A stretch of DNA of 64,000 nt from Acanthosoma haemorrhoidale (Eukaryota; Arthropoda; Insecta; Hemiptera; Acanthosomatidae): positions 105,669,189-105,733,188 of the forward strand of contig OV884009.1 in assembly GCA_930367205.1 (NCBI GenBank). The letters are read 5' to 3'. Shown here in pieces: positions 1 to 12,430 of the stretch. Numbering within the stretch: the stretch's first letter is position 1; each line of letters starts with the position of its first letter. Position numbers and translations under genes: made by a program. The notes under the pieces were generated by a model, which was given only the letters and a program-made list of their open reading frames with translations, was not told the origin of the DNA and did not search any database.

Positions 1-2600
1 CATGGGAATCATAAAACACACACATGAAACAAGAAAATTTCTTTAGACGTGATGCAACCCATAACCTGTTGGTTATAATTAATTAAAACACTGTACAACA
101 ACACATTTTTTGAACAATGGTACCACAGAAAGGGAGAACACTAACATGTGACAGATAAAAATCACAACAACTTAGAACCTTTGTCCTGAACAGTGTTGCC
201 AGGATTCTCATCATCAAATCTTTCAACAAATTTTGGAGTGTTTTCCCTATTCCTGCCTTAGGGCAATAGAGACAACTGATTATATATTATATCGGATTCT
301 TGTTTGTACTCTACATTGTCTTTTAGATAAGTGTAACAGTTTTAAATTTTTTTTTGGTGGTTTGTGTCAAAATTTGATCTCTGTCTGCATCATAATTTTT
401 GTAAATGTTCGTAATGAGCTCAGTTAGTTTTTCTATTTATTTATTTTTTCTCTCTAGTAGTAGGGCATTGTAATTGTAAATGTTATAAAAATTCACTTTC
501 AAAATCTTTGTTTTGTTATTGAAGGGTAATCAAAATGTAAATATGAGGTTGTCATGAAAATTATTTAGTCCTTTGTAAAGTTTGTCTATCTTGTCCAATT
601 TCATTATCACTAGTTGATCGTCAATGTATACCAGAATATGCATTAACATCATATAGTAGTCTGTTCAATATGATACTGCTTAAGTTTCTGAGTGTTGTAA
701 TTATTTAAAATCTTAAATAAAAAAACACATGTAGCAATAACCAACGGTTATGGCATTGACATGATAAAAAGAATAAAACAAAAAAATAGTACTACAGATT
801 AACAAAGAAACATAAAAATAATCTGGATATCGAAAATTGGTGCACTAGCCCATATCAAAGAACTATATCTGACAAAATAGGGATTATCTTGAAAAGTGGG
901 CATACGGACTTGAATAGGTGAAGTCTTCAAAAGTAAAGTAACTTTGCACAACTTAATTATTTTATTGTAGAGATAACTGAAGATGACAGCTTAGAGCTGT
1001 CAAAAGCACTATTTCAATAAAGAAGAAATTATCGGTTGTGGAAAGACAATAAAGCTGTTTTATAAATATTTATAATGTTGTTTTACATTTAATATTATCA
1101 TTTTTAGTCCTGAAGATGCCTGAATTAGGCAAAACGTAACCATAATATAAAAGTAAAAATTTGGAGAGACTTTAATGCCAAAGAGAAAACCATTGAATCG
1201 GGAACTAAATGTTGCTCGATGCCTCTTTAACATTCTGCAATATTGATTGTTAGGGTGGTGATCAACAGGTTGTTGAATTCTTTGCTATAAGGTTTATGAG
1301 ATGTTGCAGGTAAAGGATAATTTTTAAGGTTTTCTAGATGATGTGGATGTGACCCAAGTGGAATGGTTGATTGATTTAGTCAGGGTATACTCAGCATCAT
1401 CTAGGATATTTTTAAGAAGAGCTGTGGTATTTGGACCGTAACTTTTGAATTTCATCACTTGACCCGATCTTGACACTGACAGAGAGGACTGCCCCTGTTT
1501 GTAGGGGGGTTACTTGCTTCGAAAATTTATGGAAGGATGTGACTATAGTCAAATAGCAAAGGAAGTACGCTTCCTGAGAGCATAAGTGTGGTCCAAATGC
1601 CACACTGCGCCTGCCCAAGGGTTAAGCCATTTATATAATATCACGGGTATAAGGTATCATTTTATTTTTTTTGCCTCGAAGTACAAGTTTATTTCTCAAT
1701 TTCCTCGACTATTTTTGTGATTCCCAAGTCTTTGCTTCCACTGCGTATTTCTATAGAACGACACAAATTAATGTCATTACTTTGATTTTTAATAGTATTT
1801 GATTACAGAACAGGGTATGTTTTGGGCGATTCAGGTGGGATAGATCCTCATATATTTGCTACTACTGAGGCTAGTGTACTTTCCAATACCTAATATTTTG
1901 TTAACTTGATTGCTCATGAGTTTAAAGTTTGAAATATTTTTGGTGGAGTTTTGACCACATTAGAAGCAGATGATGATTCCATCTGTTTGACTAGAGTGTT
2001 ATGTATGTATAGTTGGACCTTATTGGGTGTAAAAAAGGCTGATTATTGTGTAGTCACTCTACTGGATGGGCTTGATGTTTGTGATAGTTTTTTCATCGAT
2101 GGAGCAGCCTTTTCACTAGTGTTTTTGTTTCACTAGCAAAGAGGTTGGTGTGTTTGAGGTTATAAGGACCGCGAGTACTTCACATTGATTTGCTTAGGGT
2201 TGGCCTAAAACAAGTGATAAATCTCATCACTCAAAGCCAGAACAAAAAGTTTTAATTATAATGAAAAAAAACACAATGGCACATATTGACAAGTTGGTAA
2301 CCCAATTGACGCACTGTACAGCACTCCAACCCACAATTAACAAACAACAATGGTCCCTGATTCTTGGTTGACTTCCTAGGCAGTGCAGCTCTGAGGTAGA
2401 CTTCAAATAAAATGCCATTCACTAATGGTACAATTTTTATTGTGCACTTAAATACAGTGATAATAGTTTCACTCAGGTAAATATAGGTCTCTGTAATTAC
2501 TATTTGTTATATTGGGAAGTGAGGCGGTAAAGATAGTAAATGTATTCAACAAGATTGTCCCACTCTAATTAACAAACGGGTACACTCTTGATATTTACAG
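1..2600. other. AT-rich sequence without recognised genes
   Basis: Should contain the continuation of ALG8 on the minus strand, but no exon with the family's conserved blocks was found. Short frames present lack coding character. A hammerhead-like motif at about 1108 is discussed in the findings. Confidence 0.6.
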
Positions 2601-2634
2601 ATACATATACTACACATAGGAGAGATGTGGTATG

Positions 2635-2695
2635 GAAACCCAAGTCCACTAGAGTCCCCAACCCACTAGACCAAAGCAATCACCCCACTGGAGGC
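2635..2695 (-). repeat. tRNA-like (Pol III promoter-like) sequence
   Basis: The minus strand reads GGGTGATTGCTTTGGTCTAG then TGGGTTGGGGACTCTAGTGG and ACTTGGGTTTCCATACC. A-box-like TTGCTTTGGTCTAGTGG and B-box-like TTGGGTTTCCATACC have tRNA spacing. Probably a SINE head. It cannot be a gene because the stems do not pair. Confidence 0.35.
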
Positions 2696-3104
2696 CCACT
2701 GCCTTTACAATAGTATTTTTGTATACACATCATTATTACAAAGTAACCCAGACAGTTTTAAGAATTATACCTCAATAAATTAATTGATAATTCTAATAGA
2801 TTAGGAAAAACCTAATTAAATCTAGCGTTACTAAAAAAATAGATAACATTTTCACAATAAATACTCAGAAAAACAATACTCTTAAATAATTTTAAAATTT
2901 TCCATAGTAAAATGACATTCACTGTGGAACTTTCAACAGATTATTAATTAAGATTTTTAGTCATGGACATTAGAGTTGATAGTAATTCATTTCTTAGAAA
3001 ATTTTATAATAACAGAAAATATTAGCAATAGCCAAGAATTATAATTAATAAGAAGAAATATACTTAAAAAAAAAGTATTATGAGACTATAATAATAAACG
3101 CTAC

Positions 3105-3210
3105 CTGCTGTTGATAAAATATCATTTAAGACATTATAAAATGTCCAAAAATTTGGAGCCCAATAAGATTGAATCAGGCCTGCATTAAATGGAATTAGCT
3201 CAGAGATTAT
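3105..3210 (-). CDS. ALG8: ALG8 exon (WAPNFW segment), dolichyl-P-Glc glucosyltransferase
   Basis: Internal exon of ALG8, an ER-membrane GT57 enzyme that moves glucose from dolichyl-P-glucose onto the Glc1Man9GlcNAc2 lipid-linked oligosaccharide. On the minus strand a TTTTAG acceptor precedes 35 codons reading IISELIPFNAGLIQSYWAPN and then FWTFYNVLNDILSTA. The PF-x-x-GL and YWAPNFW-x-x-YN signature matches the ALG8 family (PFKRGL...YWAPNFWALYN in the human protein). The exon starts in phase 0, directly continuing the GQLEQ end of the upstream exon at 5047, and ends in phase 1 at a weak GTAGCG donor. No following exon was recognised between 3104 and 1, so the C-terminal third probably lies outside the window. 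Confidence 0.9.
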
Positions 3211-4025
3211 CTAAAACAGAAAATAAACTTAATAAATGATAATGAAAAGCATTGTCTTAGAAAAGGTATTGAGGAATTTATAGATCTAGTTTGGTTTTAT
3301 ATGACAATTCTCTTTCTTTAAAAAACATAAATAATAAAGCTGTAATCAGGATTATATTGAAATAATATTGTCCTGATAATTATTTTGATTCATAGAGGTC
3401 TTCACTAACTTACAAAATTGATAATTACTTATATTCAAGAGTAATAAGTATTTTAATTCTTGAGAGTAACACTCCATAAAAGAGAAACTTCCCACTTCCA
3501 GTAAAATATCAATTTCATATTATTCCTAATGTCCCCATTAGTCTTCATTTTGAGATATTCATTTCCTTTTGTACTATTTACACTTCACCAAAATAAAAAT
3601 TATTTTTAATCATTTTTATATGCACATTATTCTTGATTTTATATGTGTTGTAATTATAGTAATTTTATTCTTAACTGATACATTGAACTGTCAATGGAAG
3701 TATATATTCCACTACATTCCTCCCAGTTTTACCATTAGATTAGTACAGCATTCCTTTTTTACTTGAATTCATTTGCAAATAAAAAAAATAGACTAAGAAA
3801 AATATATTGTCTCTCCAAAAGCCCATAAATTTAAATTAAACTCAACTAATGTTCAAATCTTGCAGACCTGCAAACAATACTATCTGGAAATTTCATACAA
3901 CCATCTCTAAAAATCTCTCAACTGAAATAATAAATAGTAGCCATAGCTATTTTATTTCATTAGGCATATCACTTCAAATTTCGGTTTAAATCATATCAAC
4001 CAGAAAATCTCTCTATCCCCCTTAC

Positions 4026-4283
<258 letters not shown>

Positions 4284-5046
4284 AGAAAAAAAAAGACATC
4301 TCCAATAATATTAATAATGATATTAAGCCTTCGGCCTAAAGGAAATTTACATAAAAACATTAAAAGTAAAGTAAATGAAATTTTCACTAATAAAATACAC
4401 GTAGACTTAAAAGTCAGAGTATTTTACCGAATGCAGTTAAAGCTTTATCATAATTTGAGTTGTTCTTGAGAAAAAGCTGATTTGAAGACGTCTTATTTCA
4501 AGATATTTAGTAAGTTAGTTAGTGGTATTTTCACATCATTTAAATATTCAATTTATGTTTGTTTGTATTTTAGAATTGCAGAATAGCAATAAATCTTCTG
4601 TCAGGAGCAATATATGAATTGCTATATGGATATGTTCTATGTCTGCAAATAGGATAATGGCTATTGTCATTGAAAACAATTTACTTTTTGCATAGATCAT
4701 TGCAGTATCAATAGCGATTCACATATGGTTGGTAATAAAAATAGTGGACTTATATCTCGGAATTGACTTCTTTAAATATGCCTTTTTCTGCAGAACAACT
4801 TGAATGACAAAACTATAACTCCCTTTGGTAAAATAACTTCTCATGTGTATTCACAATATCAAAAGCCTTTTTTAGAGAGTATGTATTATTTATAATAAGA
4901 AGTATTCATAAAATTTATAAATGGATTGCATCTACATATGCTTCTTAACATTTTCAAAATGCAATCACAATAATAATTTTTTACATTAAAATGAATGATT
5001 AATAAAACATAATTGAAAAATCATTAACATTTTAAAATGTGTTTAC

Positions 5047-5274
5047 CTGTTCCAGTTGTCCCCAAAAAATAAAAAATCCACTATAAGACAACACTCCAAC
5101 GCTCACTAACGCCCACACTCTTATTAATGTAGGTAGTATAACCATTTGTTTGTCTATCATAACTAAACAATGATTTCTTGTGAGGTACACTATATATGCT
5201 GGGGTCATAAAAATAAATTTGTGATTTATGTTTAACAGCAGAGAAAAACAAACTGCTCCAGGAATGTGTTGGCC
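5047..5274 (-). CDS. ALG8: ALG8 exon (luminal loop and TM segments)
   Basis: A 228-bp exon of 76 codons, phase 0 at both ends, bounded by a TTTGCAG acceptor and a CAG|GTAAAC donor. The translation has GAVCFSLLLNINHKFIFMTP, then AYIVYLTR, a variable loop, and a hydrophobic segment ending GQLEQ. It aligns with the human ALG8 stretch that reads GAFLFAVLLHFKH, then APAYGVYLLRSY, then LNQLPQ. The preceding exon ends in phase 0 with LK, just where the human protein continues into its KRHMEGAF region. Role: part of the multi-spanning core of the ER glucosyltransferase. The intron between this exon and the next one (3210) carries a roughly 240-bp CT microsatellite. Confidence 0.92.
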
Positions 5275-6720
5275 CTGCAAATAAAGTAAATAAATGAGGC
5301 ACTAGACTACTTTTTTTTTTAATAAGGCTTATGGTTTCTCCTGAATTATTTTCTTTTTTTTAAATTAGTTTTAGAAGGAATGTTTCTTCTATTCAGGAAT
5401 TATCTAGACTTAGTGATTTAATCATTCAGACTGTTGGGGATGTCTTGAGTTCCATCTGCAAACTATATTACTAATATTACTATAACCCTCTATGAAAGGA
5501 CAATATGCGAGAGAGACTGGGACATCATATCCTTAAACTTTGAATGTAGGGCCCCATTTTTTTATGGTGTCGGAACCATTTTAAATAAGTATAAATAGGT
5601 TGGTGAAGTAAAACAAAATTGTGCTTAATAATTTGCATAAGATTCTGTGATAACCTGGTGAAAAAGAGCGCTATAGACCTTCACCAAAAATTATACATCT
5701 GAGAACCAATTAAAACATTTCATTTTACCTTTATTTTGATGTAAAGAAACAGAAAATGTAATTTAATAACACAAGTGGTGGCACAATGTTAAGCAAAAGT
5801 CAACATATGATACATTTTACATTAGATGGGAGTAATGAGAGACCAAAACGAGATGGTTAACAGGAAAGTTTTTAGGGTGTCTCAAGCAAAAATATTTATT
5901 TAATTGCCTATGTTTCCTCAAAATTCAAGCATGTTCAGGACTGAAAACATTATATACAGCAGCTAGTACAAAAACATTATTTTTACATCATCGGATGTAA
6001 TACTAATAGTTACTTAGTGTTACTTACCTTAATAATGCTGTTAATCCACCAATAAAAGCATTAAAACATTAAATTTGTCACTCAATAAAATTTTATGTTG
6101 TTGGTACTGTCAATAATTAATTTTAAAACATCAAAAAATGAAAATCTTCAATAAACAAACATCAAAATTTAAGAAATTAAGATCATTAAAATAGATTTAT
6201 TTTAACTCTAAAATCACTTAAGAGAAAAATGAATTACCTCATGTTAAAAATTAAATTATGAGAGTGAAGAAAGGGAATATGATATCATATAAAAGATTCA
6301 AAAAGAGTTAGGAAAATTTAGACAATTTATAAAATGGTCCTTTTATATTAGTTAATTAGATGGACATTAGAAGAGGTTGAGATTCAATATTTTTCTGTGA
6401 ACCCACGTGTTAATTAAAAAAAATTAAGGCCTTCTTGTTCTCAAACATTTACAACTTTCAGGTAAGTTGTACTACACTACAATTTAAATTTATACACATT
6501 GTCATTTTTAAAATATAAAAAGTTTAGAAAATATAAGTTCAATTTCATTTTATTCCTATTGAAATAAAATTATTTTGACTGAAATTAATGAAGATTTTTA
6601 TCAACAATGTGACACTACACAACACTCTTTCAAAAAGTGGTGCTTCTTCTGTAGAAACAAATATTGTCATTTTGTTTTCAACATTAAAAGAAAAAAAAAA
6701 CATAATAAATATTTACTAAC

Positions 6721-6871
6721 CTTGAGAATTCTACCAATGGAAATGAAAAGAATTCCGAATAAAAAAGAATTGTATTTTAATTGTATACGATCCAAAGTCG
6801 ATAATCCAAAGTTGTAAAGCACCAATGTACTAAAAGTTGCTGCGGGTGACAGCCACATCGACCTCCACTTA
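6721..6871 (-). CDS. ALG8: ALG8 exon (NFGL...DRIQLKYNSFLFG core)
   Basis: A 151-bp exon: one leading base plus 50 codons, ending in phase 0 at an AAG|GTTAGT donor. It contains YNFGLSTLDRIQLKYNSFLF followed by GILFISIGRILK, the best-conserved stretch seen here; human ALG8 has [20 protein letters not shown] followed by GLMLLSIARLF. The D-x-I-x-x-x-YN-x-FLFG pattern is typical of the ALG6/ALG8 (GT57) family, and the flanking exons decide for ALG8. The acceptor (TCTAG after a purine-rich tract) is weak, so the first few codons (KWRSMW) are less certain than the rest. The leading base pairs with the phase-2 end proposed for the upstream exon. Confidence 0.9.
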
Positions 6872-6965
6872 CTAGATTTTCGCCTGATTGGGTGACAAGT
6901 GATATACTCTGTAACTCTAAAATGTAATAGAAGTATTTTATATTTTTAAAAAAATACTTATATAC

Positions 6966-7147
6966 AAGTTTATAACTTTTAAATATGGACCAATACTTAA
7001 CTCTTTACACCCGTAAGACAGGAATAGATTAGAAACTATTGATATGATAGTTTGGAAATAGCTACTGTATGGCGAATACTCTGAACTCTCTTTATAATAT
7101 AATTTCTTGATATTTCCATATGGAACTGCTAAATTATCCCTAACCGA
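6966..7147 (-). CDS. ALG8: ALG8 exon, upstream part (probable)
   Basis: Proposed 182-bp exon: ATTTTCAG acceptor, 60 codons plus two bases, then a GTATAT donor whose phase 2 fits the one-base start of the next exon. The translation contains LYYKESSEYSPYSSYFQTII followed by SIVSNLFLSYGCKELS. This lines up loosely with the human stretch around NLNYSSS, LLFQRFSVI and FVYAVREC, which precedes the NFGL core by the same order and spacing. Similarity is lower than for the other three exons, so support rests on order, strand, phase and the YFQ, SI-V and YG-x-KE matches. The exon that should encode the catalytic-loop region (STDFEVHRNW and LDYPPFFAWFEY in the family) was searched for up to about 10 kb and not found. 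Confidence 0.7.
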
Positions 7148-7159
7148 CTGAAAATACAT

Positions 7160-10100
7160 TGGGTGACTGAAAAAAATAATAATAATGTGAAATAGTAGAA
7201 ATATTAAATAAATTTTAATATAGCCAAGTAGGGTAAGGGCATTTGGTCATTATAAGTAAAATCAAAAGATAAATAAAATGAGCCATTTGAAGATTAAATT
7301 AAATAAAGGTTACACAGATACTTTAAAGAAAAAGTAACACAGTTCAGAGTTGACAACTCTTTAGCTAAGAGTTATTAGAAGGATGGGTTCATTGAAGAAA
7401 AGAGGGGGGGATGAGATTCATTAACAAGTTTCATTGTAAAGAAAGCCATTATTGTTGAGTGAAATCAGAAAGGAAATACCTTCCATTTGGCCTAAATATT
7501 GCAAAAATATGTAAACTGTACAAAGACATGAAAGCTTTTAGTGGCTAAGAGCTATTTTCACTGGATCGTCACAAATAAGAACAGCCTGGGCTTCAGTGCT
7601 TCAAGGTTGGAGTCACTTGCCTTCCATTTTTTTTGTTTACAATCCTCATATTTTTTGGTACTTAGCTTTTGGGCTATTCAAAGGAAGACCAAGTGATCAA
7701 TTTTTAGTTTAGGGTGGTGAATCTATCTTACTAGAGCAGCCAGAGCTGAACTAGTACATGACCAGTGACTTCCCCATCCGAGTACTGACCAAGCTCAAAT
7801 CTGCTTAACTTGCGTTTTCTTTTTAGTGGACTCTAATTACAAAAAAAAAAAAAAAATCAGATAAATGCCAGTTTTTGTAACAATTTTTAATAAAACAGCT
7901 ATTGTGGTGAAATGGCCAGGTACAATCCCAATTAATGGATTTTTTTAGAAAAACTGCTTTTGAATGAGTATGTTGATAAAAATAATTCAATAATACTTAC
8001 AAAATCAATCAAGAGGCAGTGATTAGTAAGATCAACAAAACCTTTAATTATGTCATGCAGCACCCTTAACTAACTTTTTTCAAATTAACATTAAATCAGC
8101 TTAAAAAAATGAATTAGGCTTTAAACAAAATCAAAAGTTTTATGTTAATCATATTAATTTAAAAATGTTATTTTATATCAAAATAATCTAAAGTATATAT
8201 TAATTTCTCAAAAATAGCGAAGTAATATTTTTTTAATACCCTCAAATGTTATAGACGATGATAATCCTTAATAAAAAAAAAGATGACTGCATTTGATTTG
8301 GGTAAATATTGAGATAAATACAAAGGCGCAAAGGAAGGATTGAGAACCGTCAGAGATCTTTAATCATACATATGCCCTAGCCACTACTTCTATAACAACT
8401 TGAGAGAATCATTATTTGATTTGTATAAAGAAGTATTTGCATTTGCAATGAAATTACTTCCGTATGGATTGGATTTAAAAAAAGGGAAACCCGCAGAAAG
8501 CAAATCCCTTTGTATGGTTCACCTATAAGCTACCAAACTTGAAAATGAGCGACAACCATCCCCATAGCCCAAATAACAAAAGTCAAGAAGGGGTTTATTG
8601 GGAAAAAACAAATGTTATTTATATAATCCACTTATGCTACATTCCATGTTGCTCATGTTTTACATTACTAAACGATATAACATATCGGTACTATTACTAT
8701 AAAGATTTTGGCCTTATAGATGCCAAATTAATCGTATTTAATCCTTCATGTTTATCAAGTTTATGTAAAAATTATTTTTATTTAAATAACAAATTAGCTT
8801 GAATTAATGTTATTCTACTGTAGGAAAATAACCCTTGTAAATAAATTTTTAGATAAAACCCTTGAAAACAAATACCTAATGTTATTAGGAAAATAAATTA
8901 TTATGAGATTTCTCATAATCATAACCCCACAAATGTTTTATAATAATTAAGCATGGAATAAATGTAGATTAAAATATATTCAAATATATCATCAGAACTT
9001 TGAAGAAATAACACAGTGCTTGTTTAAATTTCTATTTTTTAAACGCTGGTAACTGGTAAAAATGCTTATAAGAAAACGTGTTTCTTTATGAAGAAATAGA
9101 AGCCAAGTTACTTACTATTTGTGGAAAACTACCAGTGCGGTCACGCAAGTCAAAACATAAAGAGTTTTTTTGAACATTTTCAGCGAAATAAAGGTTTATT
9201 TACAGAAAGTGTATCAATAAATGAAGAAATAGAGAACTACTAGGGTAGCCCTGTTTAAAATAGCAAACAACGAAGGCAGTGGCAATCTCTAACAAAACAA
9301 TAAATTCGAAAAAAATGAATTTATTTATCAAGAAAAATAAACCCGCATTATTTAAAAAAATAAATAAAGTGAAAACGTATTCTTCAAAAAAATAATTCAG
9401 TCTTTAAAAACATTATCAAGATATAGGTTAACTAATAAATCTAATAAGCCTTAATAAAATCATAGGAAAAAAATGGTAATTAATAGTAATAAAAATATTA
9501 CTAAAAGTATTAATAGCAATGTTCAAAAGCATTAAATGCCGTACAAATATATGTAAATAATATGGTAGATTACCCTGGCGGTGGGAACGTGTGATCTGTA
9601 CCAACGACATCTATGGAGAGCTCTACTAACAAAACAAAATTAGTTCAATAATTATCCCCCAGTCTACCAGTCTACCATATTTAACAGCTGACAGTAATTA
9701 GTTTCAGTTTTCAGTTAGGGGCAGGGTCGGCGAGAGTGGTCGCGGGCCACCTATACATTTCCATGTACTACACTTTTTGTTAATTTTTATTTAGGTTCTT
9801 GGGACAGAGGTTAACTTGAAATGAACGTTAGGATTTACTTTGAATTCTTCATTAGACTTTTAAAGCGTTAAATTCACATGGTGTTAAACAATAAATTGTA
9901 GCTAGCTACAAATACTACAACTCGAAATTACGCGAATAATATAAAATTGTCTAAATCTAGCCTATTTGAAGTATTTTAAAGAACAAAAAACAACTCAACT
10001 GATTTGTTTTTCATTACAATAAAACGTAGTTTTATAAATAGCTCTTGTTTTATTATGTCTTTTAAAAATACGAAATAGTTAATGTATATTAATGTTATAT

Positions 10101-11160
10101 GTTAATATAATGTTAAACGTAAAATTAAACACGCTATCGTTCGAAGTAGGAATATATCAGGGGTCATAATGAAAACAAATATCTTTCAACTAACTCAAAA
10201 TATTATTATAAGTTTCAATAGTTCCAAATGAAAGGATTTCCCGGATGAGACTGATACCAGGCTTAGATTCTATTCGACTAACGAAATTACCGTTTTTTGA
10301 AGAACTGAAAGAAACGTGACAAAACATGAGTGAGTTTTGTTGAGAGAAAACAATAGAAATTTTTGTCCTTGGCCGCCGGGGCTCTGGTTCCCCTTCCCCA
10401 CCCTCTCGCCGGCCCTGGTTAGGGGTGTGACCACGGAGTAAAGAATTAACTAGAGATGACACGGCTAGTAAGAATATCCGGTGGGGGGGGGGTGCTCTTT
10501 TCCCCCCACCCCTAGAGGGCCAACAGTCCCAGTACATCAAGCTTACGTTAATCATCTATTTCGATTTTTAGCTACATCATTTGGTTCTGTTTGATTTTTT
10601 AACTTGTGAAATTAAGTTGCGTATTAATAAAACTAACAATTAGTGTAATTCACATTATAATGTTTATATTTATTACATTAAAATAACAATATAGAAGATA
10701 AAGTCTGATGAACTACTGACTTTTAAAATTAATCATTTTAGTTAATTTTTGATGAATTTTATTTTGTGCAATTAATTGATTCTTGTCAGAAATAATTTTT
10801 AAAATTTTTATATTATAGTGAGATGAGCCTATAGATTGGACCAATAAGTTAGATGATTATTATCTGAATCCTACGAGAAATGTTCAGAAAAAATAAGTTT
10901 TGGTTTAAACTTTGAGCCAGTAATTTGCTGACAAAACGCTTCTCATAATTTCCGCATTTCCGAGATCAATTCCCGAAAATTCGCTCACACAATTTTTACA
11001 CTATACGTCTGTTGAAATAATCCCTCATGATTTTTGATGACCAGAAGACTTTTTGGCATATTTATTGGCGGATCACTTATTGCCGCCGAGCATTCTTCGC
11101 CAGTAGTTTTAGTTTAAAGTCATCATATTACAAATTCTGAAACAATAAAATAATATTGAT
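7160..11160. other. AT-rich sequence, presumed ALG8 5' side
   Basis: Apart from the 5S-like fragment at 7745-7811, nothing is identified. A possible short first exon is discussed in the findings. The block at 10360-10520 is G+C-rich with simple runs and no recognised product. No promoter was assigned. Confidence 0.5.
7745..7811 (-). ncRNA. 5S-rRNA-derived fragment (SINE3-like or pseudogene)
   Basis: The minus strand reads AAGTTAAGCAGATTTGAGCT then TGGTCAGTACTCGGATGGGG and AAGTCACTGGTCAT. This follows the internal promoter region and 3' arm of eukaryotic 5S rRNA (AAGCTAAGCAG, then GGTTAGTACTTGGATGGGAG, then CC-x-x-CTGGGAATAC) at about 70 percent over 55 bases. The first third of 5S rRNA is absent. 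It is therefore a 5S pseudogene or the head of a 5S-derived SINE, not a functional gene. Confidence 0.65.
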
Positions 11161-11162
11161 TT

Positions 11163-11305
11163 TTAGTTGTGCTCATTTAAATTGCAAAAGTTATAAATAA
11201 AATTACCAGCTATATATTCAATTACATCAGATACTACATCCGATAGCAGGTCATTGCTGTCTATGTTGTAGTCTTCAGTGTTCGAAGGTTCTAAATAAAT
11301 CAAAA
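11163..11305 (-). pseudogene. P-element/THAP-type transposase fragment (possible)
   Basis: On the minus strand an open stretch reads EPSNTEDYNIDSNDLLSDVV then SDVIEYIAGNFIYNF. The D-x-x-EYIAG-x-x-x-x-x-F pattern resembles the EYIAGY motif near the C-terminus of P-element and THAP9-like transposases. Only this short segment is seen, without the catalytic domain or THAP finger. The match is motif-level and could be chance. Confidence 0.4.
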
Positions 11306-11888
11306 TCAAGCTAATGAATTTTTTTTTTATAATTGTAAGTACCTGTGGTTTCATTTTCTTCCATCATAATTTTGTTTGGATTTCAGAGATTTATTTCTTC
11401 TACGCTGCTCATTTCCCACTCATTTATTCCCAAAATATTGGTTTTATACCAAAGGGGATTGCGTTTCCTCCACTAAATGCAGGCTCGTGTGACGCTCTTT
11501 GTGTACAATGACTTTTTTTAAAACGTTACAAAATTCAAGCGCACTTGAATTATTATTGTGTCCTCCTCTACTTCTAATGTGACTAAATAATCTTTCCTAA
11601 TGGTTTCAGCTTATTTTTTTATGTGGGAATATACTTTAACAGTTCTTCTTTCCTGACCAATCTTTATTACATGGTTTTTAAACTATTAACACAGACAGGA
11701 AAACCCAAGAATCATGTTTTCGCAAAGGAACTGATGACCGTTTGTACCATTTTCTTACCTTAATTTTTTTATATAATTTTCCACTTTTTCTAAAGCCCCA
11801 ACAATTTCATTTCCATTGCTCTCGTTCAACGGCTTTTTAAAGTATTTGAATTTTAGGGTTCTAGAATTTAGGATATCAAACAAGTTGT

Positions 11889-12430
11889 TTGAAAATTGAA
11901 AAAATTAGGGAGACTGGATCAGTTGGAGACACTAAACACACTGGTCGTCCAAAAACAAGCCGTTCAAATGTCAATATCGAAGCAGTGCCTGAGAGTGTTG
12001 TTGAAAACCCACCAATTCGGCGTCGTAAACACAGTTCTTTGTGCCGAAATTGGATGATATTGATGTGGCCAATATGTGGTTTCAACAAGATGGTGCCACA
12101 TGCCATACAGCCCATGAAACAATTCAAATACTGCATGAGACATTTCCAGGTCGTGTACTCTCTCGTTTCGGTGATCAGAATTGGCCCCCTAGATTGTGTG
12201 ATTTAACACCTTTAGATTTCTTTTTATGTGGTTATTCGAAGTCAAAGGTGTATGTCAACAAGCCCACGTCCACCCGTGCATTAAAAGAGGATATTCAACG
12301 CTGCATCAACTAAATTCCACCACATTTATGCCAAATGATCATGGAAAATGACGACAAAAGAGTGCGTATGTGCCAGCAAAGTCGTGGAAGCCATTTGCCC
12401 GATGTGTTATTCCATAAGTAACCCTATCCT
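11889..12430 (+). pseudogene. Mariner/Tc-like (IS630-superfamily) transposase, internal-deletion derivative
   Basis: The first part reads KIEKIRETGSVGDTKHTGRP then KTSRSNVNIEAVPESVVENP, the helix-turn-helix start of mariner/Tc-related transposases. At about 12035 it jumps, with a frame change, into the catalytic end. That end has DVANMWFQQDGATCHTAHET followed by IQILHETFPGRVLSRFGDQN then WPPRLCDLTPLDFFLCGYSK, with the DDE-family QQDGATCH-A and LTPLDFFL-GY-KSKVY motifs. The middle, with the first catalytic Asp, is missing. Stops occur at 12313 and at the end near 12420. After it, 12497-12519 reads like an inverted terminal repeat ending GGGACACCCTTTATA. A weak counterpart, TTAGGGTTCTAGAATTTAGG, lies at about 11852. 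Confidence 0.8.

Noticed and set aside
6010..6063. Minus-strand exon-like stretch FNAFIGGLTALLR before a GTAAGT donor
   Set aside because: It lies between two ALG8 exons that already join in phase and has no counterpart in the protein; AT-rich chance reading.
7998..8052. Minus-strand exon-like stretch LRVLHDIIKGFVDLTNHCLL before GTAAGT
   Set aside because: No similarity to the missing N-terminal part of ALG8 and no recognisable family.
10190..10555. 121-codon minus-strand frame with a Pro/Arg/Gly-rich part
   Set aside because: Crosses G-runs and a GC-rich block without a recognisable domain or splice sites; not supported as a gene.
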